Shown here: positions 47,042 to 55,358 of the stretch, in pieces
Position numbering within the stretch: the stretch's first letter is position 1
Layout: every line of letters starts with the position of its first letter
NCBI RefSeq assembly: GCF_036346615.1
Contig: NZ_CP107836.1
Span: forward strand, 2,480,001 to 2,544,000
Length of the DNA: 64,000 nucleotides
Reading direction: 5' to 3'
Source: Streptomyces sp. NBC_00523
GTDB taxonomy: Bacteria; Actinomycetota; Actinomycetes; Streptomycetales; Streptomycetaceae
The notes under the pieces: generated by a model
Told to the model about the DNA's origin: nothing
What the model saw: only the letters and a program-made list of their open reading frames with translations
Database searches by the model: none
Made by a program: the position numbers and the translations under genes

Positions 47042-48183
47042 CGGGTGCCTCCCCACACGGTCAGCAGTGCGCGCATCCTCGACTCCGCCAGTTCCGGGTC
47101 CGGGAACAGGCCGAGCCCGTCGGCGAGTTCGTACGCCTTCGCCAGGTGCGGGAGCGAGCGGGCCGACTGGAGGCCGCCCACCATCGTGAAGTGGTCCTGG
47201 TGGCCCGCCAGCCAGGCGAGGAAGACGACGCCCGTCTTGTAGAAGCGGGTCGGCGCCTGGAAGAGGTGCCGGGACAACTCGACCGTCGGATCGAGCAGCT
47301 CGCGGAAGCCCTTCGTGTCACCGGTGTCCAGGACCCGTACCGCGTGCGCGGCCAGCGGGCCCAGCGGGTCGAAGATGCCGAGCAGCGCGTGGCTGAAGCC
47401 CCGGTCGTCGCCCGCGATCAGCTCCGGGTAGTTGAAGTCGTCCCCGGTGTAGCAGCGGACCCCGCTCGGCAGGCGGCGGCGCACGTCGATCTCGCGGTCC
47501 GCGTCGAGCAGCGACATCTTGATGCCGTCGACCTTGTCCGGGTGCTCCGCGATGACCTGGAGGAAGGTGTCGGTGGCGAGGTCCAGGTCGGTGGAGCCCC
47601 AGTAGCCTTCGAGCGCCGGGTCGAACATCGGGCCCAGCCAGTGCAGGACGACCGGTTCGGTGGCCTGGCGCAGCAGATGGGCGTACGTGTCCAGGTAGTC
47701 CTGGGGCCCCTGCGCGGCGGCGGCGAGGGCGCGGGAGGCCATCAGGATCGCCTGGGCGCCGCTCTCCTCGACCACGGCGAGCTGTTCCTCGTACGCCGCG
47801 CGCACCTCGGCGAGCGTGGTCGGACCGGGCGGCAGCTGGTCCGTGCCGACGCCGCAGGCGATGCGGCCGCCGACCGACCTGGCCTCGGCGGCCGAGCGGC
47901 GGATCAGCTCCTCGGCGCCCGCCCAGTCCAGGCCCATGCCGCGCTGCGCGGTGTCCATCGCCTCGGCCACGCCCAGGCCGTGCGCCCAGAGGTGGCGGCG
48001 GAAGGCGAGGGTGGCGTCCCAGTCGACGGCGGCCGGGGAGTCCGGCGAGACGTCGGCGTACGGGTCGGCGACGACGTGCGCCGCGGAGAAGACCGTACGG
48101 GAGGCCAGCGGCGTGCCCGTCGGGGTGAGGTCGAGCGGGGTGGCCCGGGGTTCGTACGGGCCCTGCGGGAGATGGATGGTCAC
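47038..48183 (-). CDS. DUF993 family protein (aldolase-like)
   Basis: A 381-residue protein of the DUF993 family, related to the dihydrodipicolinate synthase/aldolase TIM barrels. Segments include DWDATLAFRRHLWAHGLGVAEAMDTAQRG, WLGPMFDPALEGYWG and KVDGIKMSLLD, in which the Lys could be the Schiff-base residue. The activity is undetermined. Start is GTG 48183. It is placed between an oxidoreductase and an isomerase, consistent with C-C cleavage of a keto-sugar (inference). Confidence 0.82.
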   Translation of the reverse strand: MTIHLPQGPYEPRATPLDLTPTGTPLASRTVFSAAHVVADPYADVSPDSPAAVDWDATLAFRRHLWAHGLGVAEAMDTAQRGMGLDWAGAEELIRRSAAEARSVGGRIACGVGTDQLPPGPTTLAEVRAAYEEQLAVVEESGAQAILMASRALAAAAQGPQDYLDTYAHLLRQATEPVVLHWLGPMFDPALEGYWGSTDLDLATDTFLQVIAEHPDKVDGIKMSLLDADREIDVRRRLPSGVRCYTGDDFNYPELIAGDDRGFSHALLGIFDPLGPLAAHAVRVLDTGDTKGFRELLDPTVELSRHLFQAPTRFYKTGVVFLAWLAGHQDHFTMVGGLQSARSLPHLAKAYELADGLGLFPDPELAESRMRALLTVWGGTR

Positions 48184-48220
48184 GGTGACGGCTCCTGGGG
48201 TACGGGAGGGAGGCGGCGGG

Positions 48221-49372
48221 TCACAGGGACAGCTCCGGGACGTCCAGGCGGCGGCCCTCCGCGTGGGACTTCAGGCCCAGCTCCGCGAGCTGCACGCCGC
48301 GGGCGCCCGCCATCAGGTCCCAGGCGTACGGCTCGTCCAGCACGATGTGGCGGAGGAACAGCTCCCACTGGGCCTTGAAGCCGTTGTCGAAGACGGCGTT
48401 GTCCGGGACCTCCTGCCACTGGTCGCGGAAGGACTCGGTGACCGGCAGGTCCGGATTCCAGACCGGCTTCGGGGTGGCCGAGCGGTGCTGGACGCGGCAG
48501 TTGCGCAGGCCCGCGACGGCGGAGCCGTGGGTGCCGTCCACCTGGAACTCGACCAGCTCGTCGCGGTTGACCCGGACCGCCCAGGAGGAGTTGATCTGGG
48601 CGACCGCGCCGCCCTCCAGCTGGAAGATGCCGTAGGCGGCGTCGTCGGCGGTCGCCGCGTACGGCTCGCCGCGCTCGTCCCGGCGCTCCGGGATGTGGGT
48701 CTGGACGTGCGCCTGGACCGTGGTGACCCGGCCGAACAGCTCGTGGAGCACGTACTCCCAGTGCGGGAACATGTCCACGACGATGCCGCCGCCGTCCTCC
48801 GCGCGGTAGTTCCAGGAGGGGCGCTGCGCCTCCTGCCAGTCGCCCTCGAAGACCCAGTAGCCGAACTCGCCGCGCACGGACAGGATCTCGCCGAAGAAGC
48901 CGCCGTCGATGAGGCGCTTCAGCTTCAGCAGGCCCGGCAGGAAGATCTTGTCCTGGACGACGCCGTGCTTGATGCCGGCGTCCTGGGCCAGCCGGGCCAG
49001 GTCGAGGGCGCCCTCGACGTCCGTGGCGGTGGGCTTCTCGGTGTAGATGTGCTTGCCCGCGGCGACGGCCTTCTTGATCGCCTCCACCCGGGCCTGGGTG
49101 ACCTGGGCGTCGAAGTAGATGTCGATGGTGTCGTCCGCGAGGACCGCGTCCAGGTCGGTCGACCACTCGGTCAGGCCGTGGCGGGCGGCCAGCTCCTCCA
49201 GGGCGTGGGCGCGGCGGCCGACGAGGACCGGTTCCGGCCACAGCACGTCGCCGTCACCGAGGTCGAGGCCGCCCTGCTCGCGGATCGCGAGGATCGAGCG
49301 CACCAGGTGCTGCCGGTATCCCATGCGTCCCGTCACGCCGTTCATGGCGATGCGCACTGTCCTGCGTGTCAC
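48221..49372 (-). CDS. Gfo/Idh/MocA family oxidoreductase
   Basis: A 383-residue NAD(P)-dependent sugar/polyol dehydrogenase. The N-terminal Rossmann fold reads VRIAMNGVTGRMGYRQH, then AAGKHIYTEKPTATDVEGAL with the EKP motif of the family; the C-terminal domain holds GGGIVVDMFPHWEYVLHELFG with the catalytic His-type position. The family oxidises sugars, inositols or glycosides. Start GTG 49372 has GGAGGG upstream. It leads the operon and is divergent from a LacI regulator. Confidence 0.88.
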   Translation of the reverse strand: MTRRTVRIAMNGVTGRMGYRQHLVRSILAIREQGGLDLGDGDVLWPEPVLVGRRAHALEELAARHGLTEWSTDLDAVLADDTIDIYFDAQVTQARVEAIKKAVAAGKHIYTEKPTATDVEGALDLARLAQDAGIKHGVVQDKIFLPGLLKLKRLIDGGFFGEILSVRGEFGYWVFEGDWQEAQRPSWNYRAEDGGGIVVDMFPHWEYVLHELFGRVTTVQAHVQTHIPERRDERGEPYAATADDAAYGIFQLEGGAVAQINSSWAVRVNRDELVEFQVDGTHGSAVAGLRNCRVQHRSATPKPVWNPDLPVTESFRDQWQEVPDNAVFDNGFKAQWELFLRHIVLDEPYAWDLMAGARGVQLAELGLKSHAEGRRLDVPELSL

Positions 49373-49394
49373 GAAAGTTCCCTCCGTACAGCCG

Positions 49395-49449
49395 TAGCAA
49401 GCGCTTTCTATGCGGGATGACGCTAGCCTGCCGACAGCGGCCCGGACAA
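49395..49449 (-). promoter_or_regulatory. LacI operator and promoter of the sugar operon
   Basis: TAGCAAGCGCTTTCTA (49395-49410) has the AAGCGCTT core typical of LacI-family sites and TAG/CTA ends. On the minus strand, -35 TTGTCC (complement of 49444-49449) and -10 TAGCGT (49420-49425), 18 bases apart, place the start at about 49413, right next to the operator. Repression is expected. Confidence 0.75.
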
Positions 49450-49490
49450 GAGGGGGCCCGTCAATCGGTCACAGGCCACGGAGGAACGCG

Positions 49491-50555
49491 ATGACAGTCA
49501 CCCTGGCGGACGTGGCGGCCCGCGCCCGGGTGTCCCCGGCCACCGTCTCCCGTGTGCTGAACGGCAATTACCCGGTGGCGGCGTCCACCCGGGAACGGGT
49601 GCTGCGCGCGGTGGACGACCTGGACTACGTACTGAACGGGCAGGCCAGCGCCCTGGCGGCGGCCACCTCCGACCTGGTCGGCGTCCTCGTCAACGACATC
49701 GCCGACCCGTTCTTCGGGATCATGGCGGGCGCCGCGCAGACCGAGATCGGCGGGCCCGGCGACGGGTCCGGCCGGGCGGGCGGCGAGAAACTGGCGGTCG
49801 TCTGCAACACCGGCGGCTCCCCCGCCCGCGAGCTGACCTACCTCACCCTGCTCCAGCGCCAGCGCGCCGCCGCCGTCGTCCTCACCGGGGGCGCGGTGGA
49901 GGATCCGGAGCACCAGGTGGCGATGGCCGCGAAGCTGGCGAAGCTCGCGGAGGCGGGGACCCGGGTCGTGCTCTGCGGGCGGCCCCCGCTGCCGGACGGG
50001 GCGTCCGTGGTGGCGGCGCTGGCCTTCGACAACCAGGGCGGCGCCCGGCGCCTCACCGCCCATCTGCTGTCCCTGGGCCACCGCCGCATCGGCTATGTCG
50101 CGGGCCCGCTGGAACGGACCACCACCCGCCACCGGCTGGCCGGTCACCGCGAGGCGATGCGCGCGGCGGGGGCGGCCGGGGACGAGGACCGGCTGACCGT
50201 GCACGGCTCGTACGACCGGGGCTCCGGCTACGACGCCACGGTCGAACTCCTGCGCCGCGAACCGGAGATCACGGCGGTGGTCGCGGCGAACGACACGGTG
50301 GCGCTCGGCGCGGCGGCGGCGGTCCGCGACCGGGGGCTGCGCATCCCGGAGGACATCTCGGTGGCCGGCTTCGACGACCTGCCGTTCTCGGTGGACGTGG
50401 TCCCGGCCCTCACGACGGTGCGGCTGCCGCTGGTCGAGGCGGGGGCGCGGGCGGGCCGGCTGGCCATGGGCAAGGAGGACCCGCCGCCGGGCGGCATCGC
50501 GCTGATCCCGGCCGAGCTGATGGTCCGCGGCTCGACGGCGGCGCCCCGGGGGTGA
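49491..50555 (+). CDS. LacI family transcriptional regulator
   Basis: A 354-residue regulator. The DNA-binding helix-turn-helix is TLADVAARARVSPATVSRVLNG with hinge helix NGQASALA, followed by a periplasmic-binding-protein-like sensor (VGVLVNDIADPFFG, VVAANDTVALGAAAAVRDRG, ISVAGFDDLPFSVDVVPALTTVRLP). GGAGGAAC precedes ATG 49491. It should bind the AAGCGCTT palindrome in the divergent promoter and control the oxidoreductase operon and perhaps the isomerase gene downstream. Confidence 0.92.
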   Translation: MTVTLADVAARARVSPATVSRVLNGNYPVAASTRERVLRAVDDLDYVLNGQASALAAATSDLVGVLVNDIADPFFGIMAGAAQTEIGGPGDGSGRAGGEKLAVVCNTGGSPARELTYLTLLQRQRAAAVVLTGGAVEDPEHQVAMAAKLAKLAEAGTRVVLCGRPPLPDGASVVAALAFDNQGGARRLTAHLLSLGHRRIGYVAGPLERTTTRHRLAGHREAMRAAGAAGDEDRLTVHGSYDRGSGYDATVELLRREPEITAVVAANDTVALGAAAAVRDRGLRIPEDISVAGFDDLPFSVDVVPALTTVRLPLVEAGARAGRLAMGKEDPPPGGIALIPAELMVRGSTAAPRG

Positions 50556-50638
50556 GCGCCGGGGGGCGGGGTACGTGTCAGGGCGCCCGCCTCTCGTGAG
50601 GTGCGGCGGCACCACGGAACGACGGAAGGAACACGCAC

Positions 50639-51427
50639 GTGAAGCTCGCTTTCTCCACCCTCGGGGTGCCGGGGCTGCCCATGCCCGAGGTCGTCCGGCT
50701 GGCCGCCGACCACGGCTACCAGGGGGTCGAGCTGCGCGCCCACCCCGAGGAGCCGGTGCACCTGGGCCTCGGGCAGTCCGAACGGGACTCCGTGCGCGCG
50801 GAGTTCGAGCGCGGCGGGGTCGAGATCCTGAGTGTGGCGGGGTACGCGAAGGTCGCCGCCGAGGGGTACGACCAGCCGGTCCTGGACGAGCTGGCCGCGC
50901 TGACCGAGCTGGCCCGGGACCTGGGCGCGTCGTACGTCCGGGTGTTCCCCGGGGGCGGCGAGCAGGACCCGGAGGAGGCCGACGCGGCCGCCGCGCGCAG
51001 GCTCGGGGCGGCCGCTCCGTACGCCGCCGACCTGGGCGTACGCCTGCTCCTGGAGACCCATGACTCGCACCGGGCGGGGGCCGACGCGGCCAGGGTGGCC
51101 GGGACGGTGGGGCACAAGAACATCGGTGCGCTGTGGGACGTCATGCACACCTGGCTGGCGGGCGAGGAGCCGGTGGCCAGTCACGCGGTGCTGGCCCCGC
51201 ACCTCGGCTACGTACAGGTGAAGGACATCGCGTCGGCGGACGACACCACGCCGCTGGCGCTGGGTGCGGGGGTGCTGCCGCTGCGGGCGTGCCTGGACAC
51301 GCTGGACCCGGACGGCTGGGTCTGCTGGGAGTACGAGAAGCGCTGGTACCCGGAGGCGGCGGAGCTGCCGGGGCTGCTGGGCGCGGGGCGGGAGCACCTG
51401 CTGCGGCTGGGCGCGCCGAAGCAGTAA
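50639..51427 (+). CDS. Sugar phosphate isomerase/epimerase family protein
   Basis: A 262-residue TIM barrel opening with KLAFSTLGVPGLPMPEVVRLAADHGYQGVELR. Metal ligands lie in LLLETHDSHR (Glu, His), ALWDVMHTW (Asp, His), YVQVKD and VCWEYEKRW (Glu). It is a second isomerase in the LacI-controlled locus, 83 bases behind the regulator and co-oriented with it. GGAAGGAAC precedes GTG 50639. Its exact substrate is unknown. Confidence 0.85.
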   Translation: MKLAFSTLGVPGLPMPEVVRLAADHGYQGVELRAHPEEPVHLGLGQSERDSVRAEFERGGVEILSVAGYAKVAAEGYDQPVLDELAALTELARDLGASYVRVFPGGGEQDPEEADAAAARRLGAAAPYAADLGVRLLLETHDSHRAGADAARVAGTVGHKNIGALWDVMHTWLAGEEPVASHAVLAPHLGYVQVKDIASADDTTPLALGAGVLPLRACLDTLDPDGWVCWEYEKRWYPEAAELPGLLGAGREHLLRLGAPKQ

Positions 51428-51433
51428 GCGGTC

Positions 51434-52321
51434 TCAGGCGGGTACCGGTTCCGGGGCGGGCGCGCGGCGCGTCCCGGTCAGCGAGGTGAGCGCGACCCCG
51501 CCGACCAGGAGCGCCGCCGCGCACCACCGCAGCGGGCTCACCGACTCGTCCAGCACCAGCGCGGCCGAGGACATCCCGAAGACGGGCACCAGCAGGGTGA
51601 AGGGGGCGACGGAGGACGCCGGGTAGTGGCTGAGCAGGAAGCCCCACGCGCCGAAGCCGAAGACCGTGGCGATCCAGGCGACGAAGACGAGGGCCCCGGC
51701 GCCGCTCCAGTCGAGCCCGGCCAGCGCCGCGCGGTCGCGGTCCCAGCCCTCGAAGAGCAGCGAGAGCCCGAGCAGCGGCAGGACGGGCACGGTCGAGACC
51801 CACACCATGAAGTTGAGCGGGTCGGGCGGGGCGGCCTTGCGGGTCAGCACGTTGGACACACCCCAGCAGGCGGCCGCCGCGATCACCAGGACGAAGGCGA
51901 GCACGGGCCCGCTCGCGCCCTCGTCCACCGCCGCGACACCGATCCCGGCGAGCGCCACCGCCATGCCCAGGAGCTTGGTGCGGCCGGGCCGTTCGCCCAG
52001 CGCGACGGCCGCGAAGAGCGCGGTGAACACGGCTTGGACCTGGAGGACCAGCGAGGAGAGCCCGGCGCCCATGCCCCGGTCCATGCCGATGAAGAGCAGC
52101 CCGAACTTGGCGACCCCGAGGGCCAGTCCGACCCCGACGATCCATCTCCAGGCGACCTTCGGGCGCCCCACGAAGAAGACGGCGGGCAGGGCGGCGACCA
52201 GGAAGCGGAGGGCCGAGAAGAGGAGCGGCGGGAAGTGGCCGAGGCCCAGCTCGATGACGACGAAGTTGACACCCCAGACGGCTGCCACCAGGGCGGCCAG
52301 GGCGATGTGAAGGGGACGCAT
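51434..52321 (-). CDS. EamA family (DMT) transporter
   Basis: A 295-residue protein with ten hydrophobic segments and two EamA halves (ALAALVAAVWGVNFVVIELGL and LVIAAAACWGVSNVLTRKA). ALRFLVAALPAVFF and FTLLVPVFGMSSAALVLDE are typical of amino-acid/metabolite exporters such as EamA/RhaT-like proteins. ATG 52321 has no strong ribosome site; an in-frame ATG at 52348 is possible. It is divergent from a LysR regulator, a common pairing in which the regulator activates export. Confidence 0.9.
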   Translation of the reverse strand: MRPLHIALAALVAAVWGVNFVVIELGLGHFPPLLFSALRFLVAALPAVFFVGRPKVAWRWIVGVGLALGVAKFGLLFIGMDRGMGAGLSSLVLQVQAVFTALFAAVALGERPGRTKLLGMAVALAGIGVAAVDEGASGPVLAFVLVIAAAACWGVSNVLTRKAAPPDPLNFMVWVSTVPVLPLLGLSLLFEGWDRDRAALAGLDWSGAGALVFVAWIATVFGFGAWGFLLSHYPASSVAPFTLLVPVFGMSSAALVLDESVSPLRWCAAALLVGGVALTSLTGTRRAPAPEPVPA

Positions 52322-52422
52322 GGACCGAGGATCACCCGCCCCGACCATGTAGCACCAGCGCGCGTTTCTTCATGGTGGAATTGAGCATCGCTAACGAATG
52401 AAGCCCGCCCCGGAGGCCTCGG

Positions 52423-53331
52423 ATGCTCGATCTCGCCCGGCTGCGCGCGCTGCACGCGGTCTCCGTCCACGGATCCGTCGCGGGTGCGGCGGCGGCCCTC
52501 GGCTACACCCCGTCGGCGGTCTCGCAGCAGATCACCAAGCTGGAGCGGGAAACCCGCACGACTCTGCTCGAACGGCGCGGGCGGGGCGTGGCGCTGACCG
52601 AGGAAGCCGTCCATCTGGTGGCCGCCGCCCAGCAGTTGCTGGCGATCGTGGAGCGCGCGGAGACCTCGCTGGAGGAGCGCCGGGGACTGCCGACGGGGCG
52701 GCTTTCGGTGGGGGCGTTCCCCTCGGCCGCGCGCGGGCTGCTGCCCGGAGCGCTGGCGGATCTGGACCGCGAGCACCCGGAGCTCGACGTCCGGATGACC
52801 GAGGTGGACCCGCATCTCTCGGTGGACCTGGTCGCGAAGGGGGTGATCGACCTGGCCGTCGCGCACGACTGGGACATCGCCCCGCTGCCCGCTCCGGAGG
52901 GCGTGGAGCAGGCGGTGATCGGGGACGACCTGTGCGACCTGCTGGTCCCGGCGGGGCACCGGCTGGCGGGGCGGGACGGGGTGCGGCGCGAGGAGCTGGC
53001 GCGGGAGCGGTGGATCTGCCAGCCGCCGGGGACGGTCTGCCACGACTGGCTCGTACGGACGCTGCGCGCGGCGGGGTACGCGCCGGACATCCGGCACCAG
53101 GCGGAGGAGAACCACACCCAGCTCGCCCTGCTCGCCGCCGGTCTCGGGGTCGCGATGATCCCCCGGCTGGGGCGCGGGCCGCTGCCGGAGGGCGTGGTGG
53201 CGGTGCGAATGGACCCGGTGCCGGTGCGGCGGCTGTACGCGCTGTGGCGGACGGGGGCGGCCCGGCGGCCCGCGATCACGGCGGCGGTCGCGGCACTCCA
53301 GACGCACGGGGCGCGGGTGGGTCTGCGGTAG
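52423..53331 (+). CDS. LysR family transcriptional regulator
   Basis: A 302-residue LysR protein. The N-terminal winged helix-turn-helix is LRALHAVSVHGSVAGAAAALGYTPSAVSQQITKLE; the rest is the two-lobe co-inducer domain (LPTGRLSVGAFPSAARGLLP, LVAKGVIDLAVAHDWD, LLAAGLGVAMIPRLG). GGAGG precedes ATG 52423. It probably controls the divergent EamA exporter through the 101-base region between them, in which I see no perfect palindrome. Confidence 0.9.
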   Translation: MLDLARLRALHAVSVHGSVAGAAAALGYTPSAVSQQITKLERETRTTLLERRGRGVALTEEAVHLVAAAQQLLAIVERAETSLEERRGLPTGRLSVGAFPSAARGLLPGALADLDREHPELDVRMTEVDPHLSVDLVAKGVIDLAVAHDWDIAPLPAPEGVEQAVIGDDLCDLLVPAGHRLAGRDGVRREELARERWICQPPGTVCHDWLVRTLRAAGYAPDIRHQAEENHTQLALLAAGLGVAMIPRLGRGPLPEGVVAVRMDPVPVRRLYALWRTGAARRPAITAAVAALQTHGARVGLR

Positions 53332-53371
53332 GCGTGGGGCACCTGAGACGCGCTCAAAACGGCCCGCACCC

Positions 53372-53421
53372 TTGACCGGAAGTTATTTTCTGGATATCCG
53401 TGCTCCTTGGAAGTTTCTTTC
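53372..53421 (+). promoter_or_regulatory. GH3 gene promoter with repeated GGAAGTT element
   Basis: -35 TTGACC (53372-53377) and -10 TATCCG (53395-53400) are 17 bases apart. GGAAGTTATTTTC (53378-53390) fills the spacer, and the similar GGAAGTTTCTTTC (53409-53421) lies just past the expected start, 31 bp away. Two sites on one helix face suggest repression by a sugar-responsive regulator not in the window. Confidence 0.5.
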
Positions 53422-53457
53422 ACCCCCTCGTCACCGAGAACGGCCGAAGGAGCTCAC

Positions 53458-55314
53458 GTGCACCACCGCACCTCCAGACGCACCCTCCTCACCGCCACCG
53501 CGGCCACCGCGGTCGCCGCCGCGGCGGGCATGGCGACCGCCCCGGGCGCCGCCGCCTCCCAGCGCCCCGGCTCCGCGCACAGCAGCCACACCTCCGCCGC
53601 CACGACCCGGCGGCTGAAGCGGCTCATCTCCCGGATGAGCCTGGAGGAGAAGGTCGGCCAGCTCTTCGTCATGCGGGTCTACGGGCACTCCGCCACCGAC
53701 CCCGACCAGGCCGACATCGACGCCAACCTCGCCGAGATCGGGGTGCGTACGGCCGCCGAGATGATCGCCAAGTACCACGTCGGCGGGATCATCTACTTCG
53801 CCTGGGCGCACAACACCCGCGACCCGCACCAGATCGCCGAGCTCTCCAACGGCATCCAGCGCGCGGGCCTCGCGGGCCCGTCCCGCGTGCCGCTGCTGAT
53901 CTCCACCGACCAGGAGCACGGTATCGTCTGCCGCGTCGGCGAGCCCGCCACCCTGATGCCGGGCGCGATGGCGCTGGGCGCGGGCGGTTCGCGCTCCGAC
54001 GCCCGCAGGGCCGGGCAGATCGCGGGCGCCGAGCTGGCGGCGATCGGCATCAACCAGAACTACGCGCCGGACGCCGACGTCAACGTGAACCCGGCCAACC
54101 CGGTCATCGGCGTCCGCTCCTTCGGCTCGGACCCGCAGTCCGTGGCGGACATGGTCGCCGCGCAGGTGAAGGGGTATCAGAGCGCCGGGATCGCCTCCAC
54201 GGCCAAGCACTTCCCGGGCCACGGCGACACCAGCACCGACAGCCACACGGGCCTGCCGGTCATCGGCCACACCCGGGAGCAGTGGGCGGAGCTGGACGCG
54301 CCTCCGTTCCGGGCGGCCATCGCGGCGGGCATCGACTCGATCATGACCGCGCACATCGTGGTGCCCGCGCTCGACCCGGCCGAGGACCCGGCGACCCTGT
54401 CGAAGCCGATCCTCACCGGCATCCTGCGCGAGGAGCTGGGCTACGACGGGGTCGTGGTCACCGACTCGCTGGGCATGGAGGGCGTGCGCACGAAGTACGG
54501 GGACGACCGGGTGCCGGTGCTCGCGCTCCAGGCCGGCGTGGACCAGTTGCTGAACCCGCCGAGCCTGGAGGTCTCGTGGAACGCGCTGCTGGCAGCCGTC
54601 AAGAGCGGTGAGGTCAGCGAGACCCGGCTGGACGAATCGATCCTGCGCATCCTGCGCCTGAAGACGAAGCTGGGCCTCTTCGAGCAGCCGTTCGTCTCCG
54701 GGCGCGGGGTGGACCGTACGGTCGGCACCCGGGCGCATCTGGCCGCCGCCGACCGGATCGCCGAGCACACGACGACCCTGCTGGCCAACGAGGCCCGGCT
54801 GCTGCCGCTGTCGCGCCGCTCGCACCGGAACCTGCTGGTGGTGGGCGCCGACCCGGCCTCGCCCTCGGGCACCACGGGCCCGCCGACGACGACGCTGGCC
54901 GAGGCGTTCGACGAGCTGGGCTTCGCCGCGACCGCGCTGTCCACCGGGACCGCGCCCACCCAGGCGTCCATCGACGCGGCGGTGGCGGCCGCGCGGGGCA
55001 AGGACGCGGTGGTCGTGGGGACGTACAACGTCACGGCGACCAGTTCGCAGCGCACCCTGGTCAGCGCACTGGCCGCGACGGGCGTCCCGGTGATCACGCT
55101 CGCCATCCGCAATCCGTACGACATCGCGCAGCTGGCGGGGACCGGGCACAAGGCGCACCTGGCCGCGTACTCCTGGACCGACGTCGAACTGCGCGCGGCG
55201 GCCCGGGTGATCGCGGGCCGGGCCCGCCCGGAGGGCCGTCTTCCGGTCCCGGTGCAGCGGGCTGACGACCCGTCGAGGGTGCTGTATCCGGTGGGGTACG
55301 GACTGAAGTACTGA
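53458..55314 (+). CDS. Exported GH3 beta-N-acetylhexosaminidase-like glycosidase
   Basis: A 618-residue glycoside hydrolase family 3 enzyme. A Tat-type signal (SRRTLLTATAATAVAAAAG) leads to the GH3 barrel with LEEKVGQLFVMRVYG and the NagZ-type signature KHFPGHGDTSTDSHTGLPVI, whose Asp-His dyad is the general acid. The nucleophile Asp lies in VVTDSLGMEG. A C-terminal GH3_C-type domain follows. It probably removes N-acetylglucosamine from chitin or cell-wall fragments outside the cell. Start GTG 53458 with GAAGGAG is preferred over upstream frames, which would bury the Tat signal. Confidence 0.9.
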   Translation: MHHRTSRRTLLTATAATAVAAAAGMATAPGAAASQRPGSAHSSHTSAATTRRLKRLISRMSLEEKVGQLFVMRVYGHSATDPDQADIDANLAEIGVRTAAEMIAKYHVGGIIYFAWAHNTRDPHQIAELSNGIQRAGLAGPSRVPLLISTDQEHGIVCRVGEPATLMPGAMALGAGGSRSDARRAGQIAGAELAAIGINQNYAPDADVNVNPANPVIGVRSFGSDPQSVADMVAAQVKGYQSAGIASTAKHFPGHGDTSTDSHTGLPVIGHTREQWAELDAPPFRAAIAAGIDSIMTAHIVVPALDPAEDPATLSKPILTGILREELGYDGVVVTDSLGMEGVRTKYGDDRVPVLALQAGVDQLLNPPSLEVSWNALLAAVKSGEVSETRLDESILRILRLKTKLGLFEQPFVSGRGVDRTVGTRAHLAAADRIAEHTTTLLANEARLLPLSRRSHRNLLVVGADPASPSGTTGPPTTTLAEAFDELGFAATALSTGTAPTQASIDAAVAAARGKDAVVVGTYNVTATSSQRTLVSALAATGVPVITLAIRNPYDIAQLAGTGHKAHLAAYSWTDVELRAAARVIAGRARPEGRLPVPVQRADDPSRVLYPVGYGLKY

Positions 55315-55320
55315 GCACCT

Positions 55321-55354
55321 CCTGCCCCGGTGGCGGCGGCCACCGGGGCAGGAT
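55321..55354. terminator. Bidirectional terminator between GH3 and S28 genes
   Basis: A 15-bp perfect stem, TCCTGCCCCGGTGGC (55321-55335) with GCCACCGGGGCAGGA (55340-55354), has a GGCG loop. It sits between convergent stops at 55314 and 55359. Confidence 0.85.
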
Positions 55355-55358
55355 CACC

